Part shown: positions 21,348 to 33,665 of the stretch, in pieces | Position numbering within the stretch: the first letter of the stretch is position 1 | Layout of the letters: each line of letters opens with the position of its first letter | Notes under the pieces: generated by a model | The model's input: the letters and a program-made list of their open reading frames with translations, nothing else | Database searches by the model: none | Told to the model about the DNA's origin: nothing | NCBI GenBank assembly: GCA_000827265.1 | Contig: KN834750.1 | Coordinates: 1,465,297 to 1,529,296, forward strand | Direction: 5' to 3' | Length of the DNA stretch: 64,000 bases | From: Collybiopsis luxurians FD-317 M1 | Lineage: Eukaryota; Basidiomycota; Agaricomycetes; Agaricales; Omphalotaceae | Program-made: the position numbers and the translations under genes

Positions 21348-23408
21348 TTAAGGGGGAAGATGGAAGTATCGGACTAAGAAGACTTATTCCAAAAACCGCT
21401 CGGGATCATCTTCCAAAAGCAACGCGGATTGTTTGCCGCACCACAAGAGTAACTTCGGCAAAAAATGGTTTGGGTAATTCCGATCTCATTACGTCACCAA
21501 TCCCGTGCCTCCGAGTTTGCCTCCATTGCCATTGTCTGGCAATCGAGGGCTAAGGCTGATGCATATATGCGCTGATTCAGGCGATAACGCGCGCCGTTAC
21601 TCGATGTACGGCCTAGGGGTGTGGCCCGGGAGTTTTTGAAGCTCCTGTGCAGATTTGGATCAGCATCTAGCGTGACACAAGCGCTTCTCATGCAGGCGGC
21701 CGTCTAAAGCGTTGTCTTCAAAGTCCTTCAAACTGTCAGACCTGACTGATACTTACCAGTAGTTCGAGGCATTACATATCCTGGTTATGTTGGACCTTTG
21801 AAGGAGTGATTCCCCAGAGATTGACGACGTTGGGAGGTGGGGGGACGTCAATGTTCGTTATTAAGTAGGGATAAGAGCAGAACAATAGTATCGGTGGCTA
21901 GGATAGGATAGGCCATGTTACAATGGCCAACGTCCAATTCCTAAACGACTATTGGAACTGGCAGAAATCAAAGTCGGTGCTAAATATGCAGTAACCGGAC
22001 CGCCCTTAGACTCTTTTTTTGCTCCGAATCTTGTCCGAATCTTTTTTTTCGAGCAAGAAGAAATAGAAGAACGGAAGACTCCGATTCGGTCTCCAAAGAC
22101 CTGGCGTAACTTGTAAATGCCGGTTTCAGGACGACTTTTGGAAGGTTCAACCGGCCGTAGCATCAGCTTGTATGATTCTGCATTCTATGCGCTCAAGATT
22201 GTAGTTGAAGTTGGGTTGAAGTCTAGTACAGATGCGAGAGGAGGCAGCAAGCCATATGCCTAACCCTTCCGAGTCTGTGTCAGTGTCAACCAGTATGGTT
22301 GCCCTGCCGCGTTTCCATCTTCTATATAATGGCTTCGGGCGTTCTGCCTTGTGCTCGCTCAACTAATCAGACAACGTTTTACTTCAAACTTGCCGCCTAT
22401 TAATACTAACACGTCGCGTTCTGCGGCAGCTGCCCACTCCGAGTCCATAGTCTTTCGATGACCTAAAGCCTCATAGTAATTTCTGGTTAGTATTCCTGCA
22501 TTGCCCATTCAATGTCACCAGTCAGTTCATCCTCGTGAGGCAAGCACAAATAAAGGGACAGAGATATTCTGGAACTACCTTGGATAATAATGCTATAAGC
22601 TACGACAGTTCCGCATTGAATGGGCGCTTATTCACCTTTTCTCGTAAGTTGTCTGACGAGGATAGTCCATGCTCAATTCTTTCGCCTTAGGTCAGACTCC
22701 GATGAGCCCCGTGCTCTTCTACGTGCTTACCTCGAGCACTTTGCCTTGTGCCCAACTTTGCTCCTTTTTATTCTCGCTCAACTGAGCTAGACAACGTTAT
22801 CATTCACTTTATACTTGCCGCCTATCAATACGCGCCCGGGGACTGTGCTGCGCTCCCCCTCGTCCGACGTGTTCTATCTCAAACCAACAATTTGTTCCTG
22901 CTGGTGCTTATGCCGAATGCCTCATCAAGTATCATTACATTCCCCATTCATTGTAAAGAGTCACTCCACGCCGCTGTTTCAACCGAGTATCCCTTTAGGA
23001 ATTGCGCAGCTTGCCATCTGCCAAGTCCCTTCCTTCTGCATCTGCTATTTATTGTGTAGCTGACGTTTCCCTCTTTTTGTATAGGTCGTGTCAATCACAT
23101 GACGAAGGACTAGCAGGGAACGATACAGTCTTTTCATCCAGACGAAACGGAGGACCGAGAAAAAGGTTTGTATAGGATTACACATTGCTGACGTCCTTCT
23201 CGAAACTCAAAAATATGGTCCGGATTAGGCGTCTACATGTGTTGATAGTCACCTCGAGTCTCAGCCTAGCTGCGCACTGCGCGAGACCCAAGAATCATCC
23301 TTAGTACCTGCATTGAATCATCTAGATCGATTACGATAAATGGGACAGACTATGAAAGATTAGGCGTCAAAGTCCCATGAGTTCACTTTAGACACAAACC
23401 CAGGCGCG
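21348..23408. other. gene-poor 2-kb region with diverged repeats
   Basis: No secure gene. It contains two diverged direct copies of a segment of roughly 200-250 bp (about 22330-22530 and 22730-22990) and a 12-bp inverted repeat, both reported separately. Small open frames here lack any recognisable feature. Confidence 0.45.
22330..22990 (+). repeat. diverged direct repeat, two copies
   Basis: The left copy (about 22350-22530) and right copy (about 22765-22965) share TCGCTCAACT, AGACAACGTT, ACTTGCCGCCTAT, AATAC and CCCATTCA words in the same order. The copies are clearly diverged by substitutions and indels. No coding or terminal structure is obvious. Confidence 0.6.
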
Positions 23409-24266
23409 ATGGAAAGTACGGTTGATTTTGCGCCGTCGCCTCCTTGGCGGATTCCAACGTCGAGTAAACTTCCTGCTGTTCGACCTCAAGCCTCTACTTC
23501 TCACTTACTTCCCGATCGTACTCATGTCTCGCCTTTCCATTATCCTGGCACACATTCCCCTCCACATTGCTTGCGGAGGCCAGGTCCATCGGAATGCTCT
23601 TTAGAACTTCCGGTGAGCTATCAGAATTTGACCATGGGATGGAGCTTTAGAATGCAGTTGGATGCATTGGACAAGTTCGAGGACGAGGATGAATGGGAAG
23701 AGCCGGGGTCATTAGCAACTGACCATCCAGGCGAATCCTCGAAGATACGAGACTCTGTTGTCTCCGTCATTCCTTCGACGCTGAGGATACCTCTTTCTTC
23801 GAGGTCTCCTCCCTCACTATCGGTGAAACACCGATCACAACGCTTGGACGTGATCCAAAATATTCATCACGGCTCGGAAAGCACAGACGAGCCTAGTAGT
23901 GACACTGATACAACTCAGTTTTCTGTTGAAACTGATCCAAACCTTGACCGCAGGCGCAAAGTTCACTCTTTGCTGCGGTATCAGGATTCGAACAAGTTCT
24001 CTCTAGATGAAACATCATATCCCGACTCTCCATCGAACCGTCACAGTAGTTGCCGTCCCTCAAAGATTTCCATTCCTGATATCTTAAACCCCGCCCCTGG
24101 CAGTGGTCAGCGTCACACGCCAATTCTGGGCTCGAAAATCAATCTCTCAGATTCGGATGCCAAAAGCTCTTTCCTAATCCCAGCGAGAAACTCACCCGGT
24201 CATAAACAGCAGTTGTGGACGACTTCTTACTACCGCCGGGACAGTCACTTGTGTCGCGAGGAATAA
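23409..24266 (+). CDS. Hypothetical Ser/Pro-rich protein, single exon
   Basis: An uninterrupted frame of 285 codons, long for a chance ORF at this composition. The protein is largely disordered: rich in Ser, Pro and Asp, with FEDEDEWEEPG near residue 93, SESTDEPSSDTDTTQ near 160 and SKISIPDILNPAPGSG near 225. No domain, membrane segment or signal peptide is visible. The N-terminus MESTVDFAPSPPWRIP comes from a reasonable ATG. No intron is needed, which is unusual in this window, so a young or lineage-specific gene is possible. I do not recognise it; a chance ORF cannot be excluded. Confidence 0.5.
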   Translation: MESTVDFAPSPPWRIPTSSKLPAVRPQASTSHLLPDRTHVSPFHYPGTHSPPHCLRRPGPSECSLELPVSYQNLTMGWSFRMQLDALDKFEDEDEWEEPGSLATDHPGESSKIRDSVVSVIPSTLRIPLSSRSPPSLSVKHRSQRLDVIQNIHHGSESTDEPSSDTDTTQFSVETDPNLDRRRKVHSLLRYQDSNKFSLDETSYPDSPSNRHSSCRPSKISIPDILNPAPGSGQRHTPILGSKINLSDSDAKSSFLIPARNSPGHKQQLWTTSYYRRDSHLCREE

Positions 24267-24415
24267 TAATTTATGTCTTATGTAGCATTCTTTGTCTTTA
24301 GTATATCACGATCTCCATGTATTTGCAACACACATTTAACACAATTTAGATTTCATCCTATTTAAGCCGTAAAACTGACATCGACTGAAAGAAAACTTGA
24401 AGTTAAACACCGGAA

Positions 24416-25902
24416 TCATACCGTCGCTTGCTCGTTATGGATTATCTCAGCTTTGTCTTTGGACGAAGAAGAATCCAACGACGACTTTGTCTCCGCGGTA
24501 TGCGCATGAAGGTGATGGATTTCCATGTATTCCCGCTGAGCAGAGGGAAGCACTATGGAAATTTATATTAGGGCCATTTCAGTGATCTCGCATTATACAA
24601 GGGCACGTACCGCGGGCGTGATCCATGAGGAATATCTCATAAATAAAGGCACCAAAGAGAGTAGCCGGAATGCTAGTCAAAGCAGCAATGGCGGCATAGT
24701 GCCCTCCGGCAGCTGTCAGGTGGTCAGAAAACGAGAAAGTGCATTGCGAGGGAATCAATAGAACGCACCGGCTTTTCCGTAGATCGTTAAAGCTGCAAGT
24801 CTTCCACCAACATCACGAGCAGTGTTGGCGGCCACTGAAGCAAGGAACAGATGAGGCACCACTCTACATATACTTAAAAATAGTGCTTACAAGCCGGCAC
24901 AGAGAAACCCCACACGGCAGCACCACTGGTGCAATATGAGAACTTGTGAGCGAGCTGCGTCTCCTGTGGGTATGACTTACTAGGCTATTGCAATCACCCA
25001 AGGGGCGGCTTGTGGTGGGATCAAGATATTGGTAGGATCGAGACTACCCCAGATAATGAGCGCCAAAAAGGTATCCTGTTCGCGTTCATGAATGTTGATC
25101 TTAACGTTGCGGCAACGTGGAGTCGTACCGTTACGAACTCATTCAAAAAAACTCTACCTAGGTTTAGCCCAGGAAGCACATAAAGTCCGAATGCACCGGC
25201 TGGTCCGTTGGGTGTAAAGAGCGTTGACTCGAGCATGTTGGCCGAAGCAAGAGCGAGTTCACTTTTCTTGATGAGATCGTGCCATTGGGAATAGATCAAA
25301 AGGCAGGCTACGTATCCTCCCAAGATCTGGGCGATGATGTATCTGTGGGAAAGACAAGAGACTGTTGAAAATTGGACTAGGTCTAGGAGAGCATACCTTA
25401 TCGCCTTGGTAGCTGGGAAACCTTTGAAGAAGACGAAACTTATTGTAACGGCCGGGTTGAAATGCCCGCCTGAGGTTGAACCGCATATTGCGATTGCAAA
25501 AACGATTCCAAAAGTGTATCCAAAACCAACTTGGAAGACGGCTGATGTAGCAGATTAAAGGCTGAAGTATCTGCGAGCCACGGGCTACTTACAACTGATC
25601 CCTTCAAGTTTCAAGATATTGCTGATGATGTATGCGATCTGAGACCCCACGCCTGAATGACGTTCGATGAGCCGGATTTCGAGCGATGAACGGCTCATTT
25701 ACCTGGGTATACATAGAAAAATACGCCTAGCTGTATTACGCTTCAGTAAACCTACTTTTATGAAGCGGATGGAGGCGTTTACAAATTCCGCAAAGCATTC
25801 CACTAGCCAATGAGCTGAAGAATGTCTGTACCTGTCCCAAACGGTAAAGACTCTTGGCCGAGGTTGTACATCGCTCAGATGGATGGGGGCAGGCACCGAC
25901 AT
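24416..25902 (-). CDS. Aquaglyceroporin (MIP family)
   Basis: Membrane channel for water, glycerol or other small solutes. The N-terminus MSVPAPIHLSDVQPRPR leads into WLVECFAEFLGVFFYVYPG (joined at an intron), the conserved E of helix 1. Next come VFQVGFGYTFGIVFAIAICG and GGHFNPAVTISF, an intact first NPA box. Helix 3 to loop C spans ILGGYVACLLIYSQW, FGLYVLPGLNLGRVFLNEF and IIWGSLDPTNI. The second box is NTARDVGGR, where Pro is replaced by Thr; the Asp after Arg is typical of glycerol facilitators. The tail is hydrophilic with His and Ser runs, and the stop is at 24416. About eight exons. An upstream in-frame ATG at 25941 would add 13 residues. Confidence 0.85.
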
Positions 25903-26721
25903 TGCGTGTTGCGTATCTGGCCGTGTACTTTTGAGCCACATGAAAGTTGCAGACCTTTATACCTAAGTAACGGAGGGAACCGCATGCCTAATGCGGGAGG
26001 TTAGCACGTATCCTAGGCCTGGTGATTCTTAAGTGGAGCTTCAGCATATTCAGATGCACTATTCCCAGTTGTGTGCCTAACGCGGGATCTTTGTTAGGGG
26101 CTCAAGCTCTAGTACACCATGGAAGCAGTTTTTTTAAATGGATTCGCATCTGTGCTAGAATTAGAATTCGAGTGTAGACATTGAAGCAAGGAACCAGCAA
26201 GAAAATGTACCGGTATGGAAAGACTCCCACGCCTCTTTTCATCCCATGGACGTCCCATTTGCAGACCGTCTCAACGGACCCCAGGGCTACGCCACATCTT
26301 CAAGCAAAGGCAGCTTCGGCTGCTAACCGGCTCTTGTTCTGTTGAATTCAATACTTGGTTTAATATGAAGTAGCTCCGAGGCGCATAGCGGCTCGGGTGT
26401 AATACGACGGAAGGTCTTCCGAGCTGTTGGATTTTACTGCCATAGTCGTCTGGCCATCCGAAAGATAGGCGATTCCACTGCCACGATGGTCTCATTGGAT
26501 GAAGGTCAAATTATCTTCCCACTACCCTTCCTCGACCATCGTTCTTACTGAGACTGATAAGCGCGAAAAGAAGGGTCATGGGACAACTTCTCAGGATTCG
26601 CCAAACGTAGTAATTCAAAGCATATCTGTCATAATCGCCTTTCAATATTACACCCTTTATTCGCATTCATAAACGGGATACCCCTGACGTGCTCGGCGGT
26701 CAGTGTCTTTTGTTCTTGACC
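25903..26721. other. divergent intergenic region, no gene seen
   Basis: Between the aquaglyceroporin and the MFS permease, which point away from each other. Only small unconserved ORFs are present. Probably holds both promoters. Confidence 0.4.
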
Positions 26722-29432
26722 ATGACTGGGTCACCTACTCCGTCGTTGCGGAAAGAACAGGCTTCAGAGCTTCGTTTGGAAAATGGCTCAGACGAATACG
26801 ACTTCGGGGGTGAATCTCAACTACCGCCACCTCCTAAACTTTCAGAGGAGGAAGAACGAAAGCTCTGGCGCAAAATTGACCTCAGGTTGATGCCCATTCT
26901 CTGTATAATGTATCTCATGTCTTTCATGGATCGCGGTAAGCAAACTTGCAGCTACTTTGTTATCGTTGCTTGGGCTGAACGCTTTCATTCTACAGGCAAC
27001 ATTGGTACGTTTTCGTCGACCGCGTTATAGGCGAGCTAACAAGTTCCTTTCTCCGCGTATGACCAGGCAACGCCAGGCTTCAAGGTTTGGAGAGTCAGTT
27101 GAATCTGCAGGGGAATCAGTATAACATCGCATTGGTGTGTCCCTCTCCCTCCGTCCGTTCATGGCTCAAGCTAACCTATAACGCAGACAATGTACTTCAT
27201 TGTAAGAATTCCGCCGTTTGCAGCGAAGTTTCGCCTAATGGAAAACTAGCCGTATTGTATATTTGAATGTCCGGCAAAGTGCGATATCGCCTTTTATAAC
27301 CCTCCGCTCTTTTCTGACCATGAAAACTCCTTGATGTCACTAGTTTGGTATTGAAGAAGTTCCGCCCTAAAATGTAAGCCGTTGGTTCGTCCTATCCTTC
27401 CCCTTTCAATAATCGGTTTCGATCTCAGCTGGCTACCTGGAATAACCGTTCGTGCTTCTCGTATCAATCCTTGAGTCTTGAACTTATCGGATATAACTTT
27501 CTTCCCCAACAGATCGTTTGGGGTACCATCATGTCAGTCTTTCATTAATTGAATGGTGTGCCGAACACTGACCATATACTCAACGCGATTACAGGACACT
27601 CATGGGACTGGTTAAGACGTCCGTGACGGAAAATCTATAGACGCGTGTCATGTCTGACAAAACCTTGCAGATATCCTCAACTCGTTGGGGTACGCGTCTG
27701 TCTTGGAGTTGCAGAGGCTGGATTGTTCCCGGGCGTGGCCTATTAGTGAGTGCGAGTCCATTGCAGTAATCCGCTATTAATTACCATGCATAAACAGCCT
27801 TTCATTGTGGTATCCACGTAACGCTCTACAGTCCCGTATCGGTCTCTTCTTTGGTGCAGCAAGTGTAGCTGGAGCTTTCTCGGGATTGTTCGCTTTCGCG
27901 ATCTCCTTCATGAGCGGGACTCGAGGACTTTTGGGTTGGTCTTGGATCTTCGTGCGTCTATCACTCTTCCTGGCAGTCAAAATCAATGTTTATGTTTCGG
28001 CCGAAGATAATTGAGGGTATCATCACTGTGGCTGTCGGTCTGGTTGCTTTTCTAGGTGAGACTGAACTCAGATCGTTTCGGACATTATCTCCGACGCAAT
28101 GATGTTTTAAGTTTTGGTCGACTTCCCTTCCACGGCGAAGTTCTTAACGCCGGAAGAGCGCGCCTTCATAGTCGCGAAAAAGAGTATGTAACGATCTTTC
28201 AACTGTCGGAGCTTCCCGCTATTTCTTACACCGTCAAAATAACAGAATTTGACAATTCTTCAGTTGGAGAAGAGGAGAAATTTGAACTGAAGTATGTTTA
28301 TCAAGCATTTACGGATTGGCAGGTGAGGCTTGTGCGATGTTATCGATATTTGATATCGAATTGTAATGCGACCCAGGTTTGGATTCACATCCTGATCTAC
28401 ATGTCACTCATCGGTCCTCGTAAGTGCAGTCGCGGTGGTAAGTTTATGCGTCTAATGCCCTCATTTTGCAAGTGTACGGAATTACCCTCTTTTTGCCGTG
28501 AGCTTACCACAAAATTCGTTTGTTACGTTTTCTAACTGACGAGATGACCTAGAACTATCATCAGCGAGTACGCATTGATCTTTACCTCCGTTTTCTTCTG
28601 GATGTCAACATCCGTCTCTTGTTTAGCTTTGGTAAATTTTCAACGGCGATTTCGCAACTGCTCACCGTGCCTCCATATATCTTTGCCAGTAGGTTACACT
28701 CGTTGGTGTATTGGATGCGAGCTGATGTTGACCATCTTCCTAGCTACTGTACTTGGCATTTTCGCATACTATTCTGACAAGATAATGATGCGCTCACCCT
28801 TTATCTACGCATCCAATATTCTGTGTCTCATTGGCTTCGCGCTCAACATTGCCGATATATCCTCCGGGTGGCACTACGCAGGTACGGACTTCAAATTTTC
28901 GAGCCAAAATCTACCGACACATCCTCCGGTTTCAGGTACCTTCCTCATAGTCGCAGGTTCATACGCCGGCTTTCCTGGGGTCGTTGCATGGTATGCGAAC
29001 TTGGCATAAATGAAATTTTCGCGCTAAATAAAGTTTCTGGCTTCATCAAGGCTCAGTAATAACCTATCTGGTCAATACAAACGAGGAGTTGGGATGGCTC
29101 TTCACATCGGGATAGGGAATTTCAGCGGCGCAATCGCCTCCAATATTTTCCGAACGCGGGACAAGCCGCGATTCATTCTAGGCCGTACGTTCTGCAAGCA
29201 TCCAAAAAGGATCAGACTGACAGATGACTTGTACTACATAGATGGAATTGAACTGATGTTCGTTGCAATCGGGCTCATATTCGTCCCCATAACTGTGTTC
29301 ATTTACACGCGAATCAACAAGAAGAGAGACGAGTATATGGCTCGAGTGGCTGAAGGACTGGAGAAGAAACCTACCGCAGATGAACTCAGAGCCTTGGGGG
29401 ATAGAGCGCCTGATTTTCGATACATTCTTTGA
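26722..29432 (+). CDS. MFS permease, anion:cation symporter (ACS, Dal5/Tna1-like) family
   Basis: Proton-coupled uptake of small organic anions such as allantoate, nicotinate or similar vitamins is typical of this family. The N-terminal cytosolic part ends LSEEEERKLWRKIDLRLMPI, the family hallmark, followed by YLMSFMDRG. After an intron come NARLQGLESQLNLQGNQYNI, FECPANLVLKKFRPKIWLPG across three exons, GVRVCLGVAEAGLFPGVAYY and LSLWYPR. Then SWIFIIEGIITVAVGL, FLTPEERAFIVAKKK, ISQLLTVPPYIFA, GIGNFSGAIASNIF and the final KKRDEYMARVAEGL. All the expected ACS landmarks are in order and the frame holds across roughly a dozen introns, so the gene looks intact. Substrate cannot be told. Confidence 0.88.
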
Positions 29433-30750
29433 AACATTTTGCACTTTGCACTCGCCGACCCTGCTTAAATGCCGTATGTACTTCCCTTCGATTTGTAGGT
29501 TTTGTCTAGCTATAAGTACGTCAAAATCAAGATGTGGATAAGTCATGATATGTCAATTACCTTTTTGCGGATACGCTTTAGCTGAATAGAGGATACTTTA
29601 CAACAACCACGTAAGATCAGGCAAGATCGCGTATCAAAGTCAGGAATCGACTTCAATATAACAGGACCTGAAGACCCTGAAATCGAAGTCCTGTTAAATC
29701 TCTCAACAGGGTTCAATTTCGATAACATGCACGTTTTGACCTCAGTGATAAATCATTCAACCATTGCTTTGGGACCAGTGATACAACTGATCCTCCGAAA
29801 ATTTCACTCTGCAATATACTTATATGTCACTGGCCGCTTCTTGTGGGCCACAGAATAAGTTGGTTACGTATGACTGATTTTTCTATGTAGGTACACAGTG
29901 CTCGCCCCCGACTCGCCAGCGAAGAAAAGCTTTGGACGTGACGTGAGATTGTAATCTACCCATTACTTATTTTTTTCTCACTTGATCCAGAATAAAGACG
30001 CATGTAGGGACATGGGCGTTTACTCGATACTGCTAGAAATTCCACGTCAGGCGAAACTCCAAATCTAAGCTAGATAGGAACCAAATTCTTAACACAAGAA
30101 AGTACTTAGTACTTGGTGACTGACTTACATAGTGCTTGATCTCGGCATGATCGACATTCTGCAGCTTAGTTCTCGTTTACCCTTGGATTTTCGTGTCGAT
30201 CTTCTGAGGTCTCATCCAAGTCCCCAGTACTTACAGACGCTTGTATACCATTGACGACAAGTTACGTAATAGTGCGCGCCATTTCCGCAGTTTCGCAGCT
30301 TGATTGACAGCGATCGCAACGAGGAAAAAGGTAAAAAGTTTTTTTTTTTTCTCTCTTTTTTGGCCGGTGAGAGAAACATCAATATCCCTGGACTAAGGTG
30401 CTCTTGTACACTCACTTATGCGCAGCTGAAGTCTATTTTGAGCTATATAGCTCAAGTAACCACTCCTTGCCCTTTTAACAGCCATCCCGCCATTTCACGG
30501 TGAACTGTTACTAAAAAAAGATCTGATCAAGATAGCCGACACTTACTGTCGGTTATCTGTAAAACGTTACTCCACGGCCACCCAGGCGCTGATGTGGCTC
30601 CACAAATATGCGATATATAAGGTTCGCTTTTACTATTTTAACAATTTTCTTCCTCATCTGCACGACTCAGAGCATCCACCAGTGCTTTCTACGAGCCTGT
30701 TTCCACTCTTTTCAGCCCACTCTCGTTAAATCCTTCTACGAAACAACGAA
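29433..30750. other. intergenic, promoter side of the secreted-protein gene
   Basis: No gene seen. Contains a ten-T run near 30340 and a TATA box at its right end. Otherwise unremarkable. Confidence 0.4.
30614..30621 (+). promoter_or_regulatory. TATA box of the small secreted protein gene
   Basis: TATATAAG lies 137 bp upstream of the start codon at 30751 and would give a 5' UTR of roughly 100 bp. A strong TATA element suits a highly or inducibly expressed secreted protein. Confidence 0.6.
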
Positions 30751-31228
30751 ATGCGTTTCTTCACCCTTGCCGCCTTTGCGTTCGTTGCGGTCGCTGCTCA
30801 CAAGAGCCAGCCCTCCCAAACGGCATCGACTGGATTTTACTGTCCCGATACTGACAACAACGGCATGTCGAAAATCGAGAGCCTTTGTGACGCTCCGCCT
30901 CACCGCAGCACTAGCTTTGGATGCACGTAAGTGCCAGCAGGTTTTCGCCCAAGGTTTTTGTCGTTGAATAATTTCGCAGCTTCCGAGGGAAGACCAGCAG
31001 CACTTCTACACTCCAATGCGTCTACGATGTGGTACGCATCCATAAGTAGTTGTTCAAAGGCAGACCATTCACTTCTGTCAGGTCACCGGCAAATGTACAA
31101 GTGCGCACAAAGATTGCCCGAAGTCAGCCTTTGATCTTTCCAAGCGCTCTGTGTTCTCCAAACGTGCTGCATCTCCTGCTCCTGCTGTCCCCGGTTCTCG
31201 TCACTATGCCAAACGCATCAATGTCTAA
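30751..31228 (+). CDS. Small secreted Cys-rich protein with kexin-type sites
   Basis: Three exons: 30751-30926, 30980-31031 and 31082-31228, giving 124 aa. The N-terminus MRFFTLAAFAFVAVAA is a clear signal peptide with cleavage near residue 16. The mature part has six Cys (in FYC, LC, FGC, LQC, GKC, KDC), an even number that suits three disulfides. Its last quarter has three Lys-Arg dipeptides at residues 97-98, 103-104 and 120-121, the recognition site of the Golgi protease Kex2. These would release the 15-residue peptide AASPAPAVPGSRHYA and a short C-terminal INV. I know no family with this plan. It could be a peptide precursor, an effector-like protein or a cell-wall protein. Start and splices are well supported. 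Confidence 0.8.
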
Positions 31229-33665
31229 GTACGACTCCTTACTCTCAATTTGAGGCTTAATTTTCTGATCTTAGTCAATTGCAGCACATCTTATAGACTA
31301 TCTCCCCTTGCATATACCCTGCTCCATTGTGACCGGGAAATTTCTTTCTATATACCTTTGAGTATTCTTGCATCTTGGTATCGTGATAATGCAACTCAGT
31401 TAATAACTTCAAAATTTACTTGTGGTTTGAAGTCTTCTGCCATTTGCGAACACGGATGTGTCGGCCGTAGCTCTCTATCATGCCCAGGGAAGACTGTAAG
31501 GGCATGATTTATTGGACAAGCGCTGATATGTATTACACCAGCCTCTTGGCTTGAGCAGCTGTCTATTGAAGTTGGTCGTTAGTTGTTGGACATGCGCCGG
31601 GTCTCTCATCTACTATTCTATCTTTGTCGGAAAATTACATGCCGTCCAAGTTTGCCTCTGTAAGGTGCGCTTGAAGTTTCCCTTCGTTTACGTTCCTCTG
31701 TTCGTAAGGATAGGATAAGGTATGCGTTATGCCGCACATAGGATGTCAGGCTTCAACCTGAATTGAGTAGGTAGATGCGATACCAATGTACGCATCCAGC
31801 ACTTTTTTCATACCTGGCGAGTCGATGCTCGCTGCCGACCCACGATTTCCATATCTTAGAACCAATTTAAAGTTCAGGTGCGCAAGTCCTCCCGCGGTAT
31901 TTCACTTGAGCCGCAAGCCCTGGTGACATGTCAGAAGACTTGTCTCTGCATATGTGCGTACTTTTAACGGCCTTACGCCGCACGCCGTTCATAGATTGTC
32001 TTTGGGAAGAGATTGTGTCAATCATTTATTTTGTCCCAAAAAATGGTGGTCAAAGCAGTTCTTCGCTGCTAGTCTCGTAAGGTACGCAGCGGGCTCTCCA
32101 ACGCGAGGAAATCATTTTCTCCGTTTACTATTTGAAGGGTGGTGTTTCTATACTGATCTGATTGTGGAAAGAATAGCCTGTTCCAGTCTGGCTCTTCGCT
32201 TCCTAGATAGCTGACATAAACCTCCGTGGTGAGCTCACAGCCGCCTATTTCAACGAAAATCTATGCAAAAACCCGAATAATTTAACATTTCCGTCGTAGT
32301 GGGTCTTTTTGGCTCTGATAATGCTCATGTAACTGCCCGTTTTTAGCGGTACATCATGCTGAATACGGCCGCCTGTCTTACAAGTAAGTAGCTAGCTGGT
32401 ATCACATTATAAATTCTATACATCCATATGGAGGGCCCACTCTTTCCCTCAAACGCTTGTGCTCCGTGTTGCAGGCCTCATAGTTTCGACTCGATTGTCA
32501 GTCACTGGCGACAAGTAGCTTTCGAAGAAATGCCGGCGCTCGTCTTGACTACAAGCGGTGTGCAGCAGAGCTTCGTCAAGCCGCCTGTCGGTAGTGACTG
32601 TCTCGTAGTCCTTACTAGGTGCGCTGATTGATGTGGTGGTCCTGAAATATGGTATCGAGTTTCGAGATCGAGGATGATTTTGAGGACTTCGTCGTCAGTG
32701 ACTGTCTCATAGTCCTTACTAGGTGCGCTGACTGATGTAGCGGTCCTAGAATATGGCGTTGAGTTTCGAGGTCGCGGATGATTCTAAGGACTTCGTCGTC
32801 GAAACACACAGCTGACGCAAATTTCCGTGCTTTCAAAATTTGCTGCCCATCAATTGTAGATGCTGATATATCGTTAGGACATATCCTGAACGAAATTGCG
32901 AGTTATTTGATTAATTCCAGTTTTAAGATCGAATACTCTATCTTCTTGCAGGGGGTTCGACAATGTCGAGCTTGCGAGCATGCTCGTTTTGGGTCATTTT
33001 TCACGTTCAGCTTGAAAACGATTTTTGCTGCTGACCCTCTAAGCAATGCCGGTGTTATATTTGCAGAAGTTCGTCCTTTTGTCCGACGTCTTTACTGGGA
33101 CAAGGTCAGCGTCCTCAAGTATCCGAATCTGATAGGATGGGTATCTCATTCGGAAACTCGTTCAGTATCATTGGTGATTTGTACTGATAGACTACCGGGT
33201 ACCTCCAAACTACAGGCGGGTGCATGCACAACATGTACAGGATATGGGACAAAAAGTAAAATATAGTGTCTGCTTTGACCCCATGTAGCACCTTCCCATC
33301 TTAGGAACCTACGTGCTGACATAGGTTTGACGGCATCGGCCACATTCCCCACACATACACTGAGCAAGCTCAATAGTAAGTGCATTCTGGTTTTGCATCT
33401 TTTTTCCCTCAGAGTCTCGAGGAAGCTAGGGCGTTTGAGGATTGTATCAACACGTTATGAGCAATGTGTGACCTGTGCTCGTTAAAATGCATAAGGAATA
33501 GTAATTGTATCGGCTGCGGAGGTCCTCTTTCAGTGAGCCCAGGAATCTCCAAGATGATCGTTTCGTAACATCGCAAGTCAAGATGGTTTGTTTGTGAAAA
33601 TACATATTTGAAAACGCAAGGAAAAAAAGCTTTATATCGAGCTTCATATCGAGCTTGCAGCTAGC
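31229..33665. other. gene-poor region with a tandem duplication
   Basis: About 2.4 kb with no secure gene. Contains the 104-bp tandem duplication at 32593-32800. Several short ORFs, for example 32778-33266, lack any recognisable feature. No LTR, terminal inverted repeat or transposase remnant was recognised. Confidence 0.45.
32593..32800 (+). repeat. tandem duplication, two 104-bp units
   Basis: Unit 1 starts AGTGACTGTCTCGTAGTCCT at 32593 and unit 2 starts AGTGACTGTCTCATAGTCCT at 32697. They stay aligned for the full 104 bp with roughly a tenth of positions changed and no indel. A minus-strand frame runs through both units, so they may derive from a former coding sequence. Confidence 0.85.

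Noticed and set aside
21348..23408. Intact transposon in the gene-poor regions
   Set aside because: No transposase, reverse transcriptase, LTR pair or terminal inverted repeats with target duplication were recognised; only diverged repeats.
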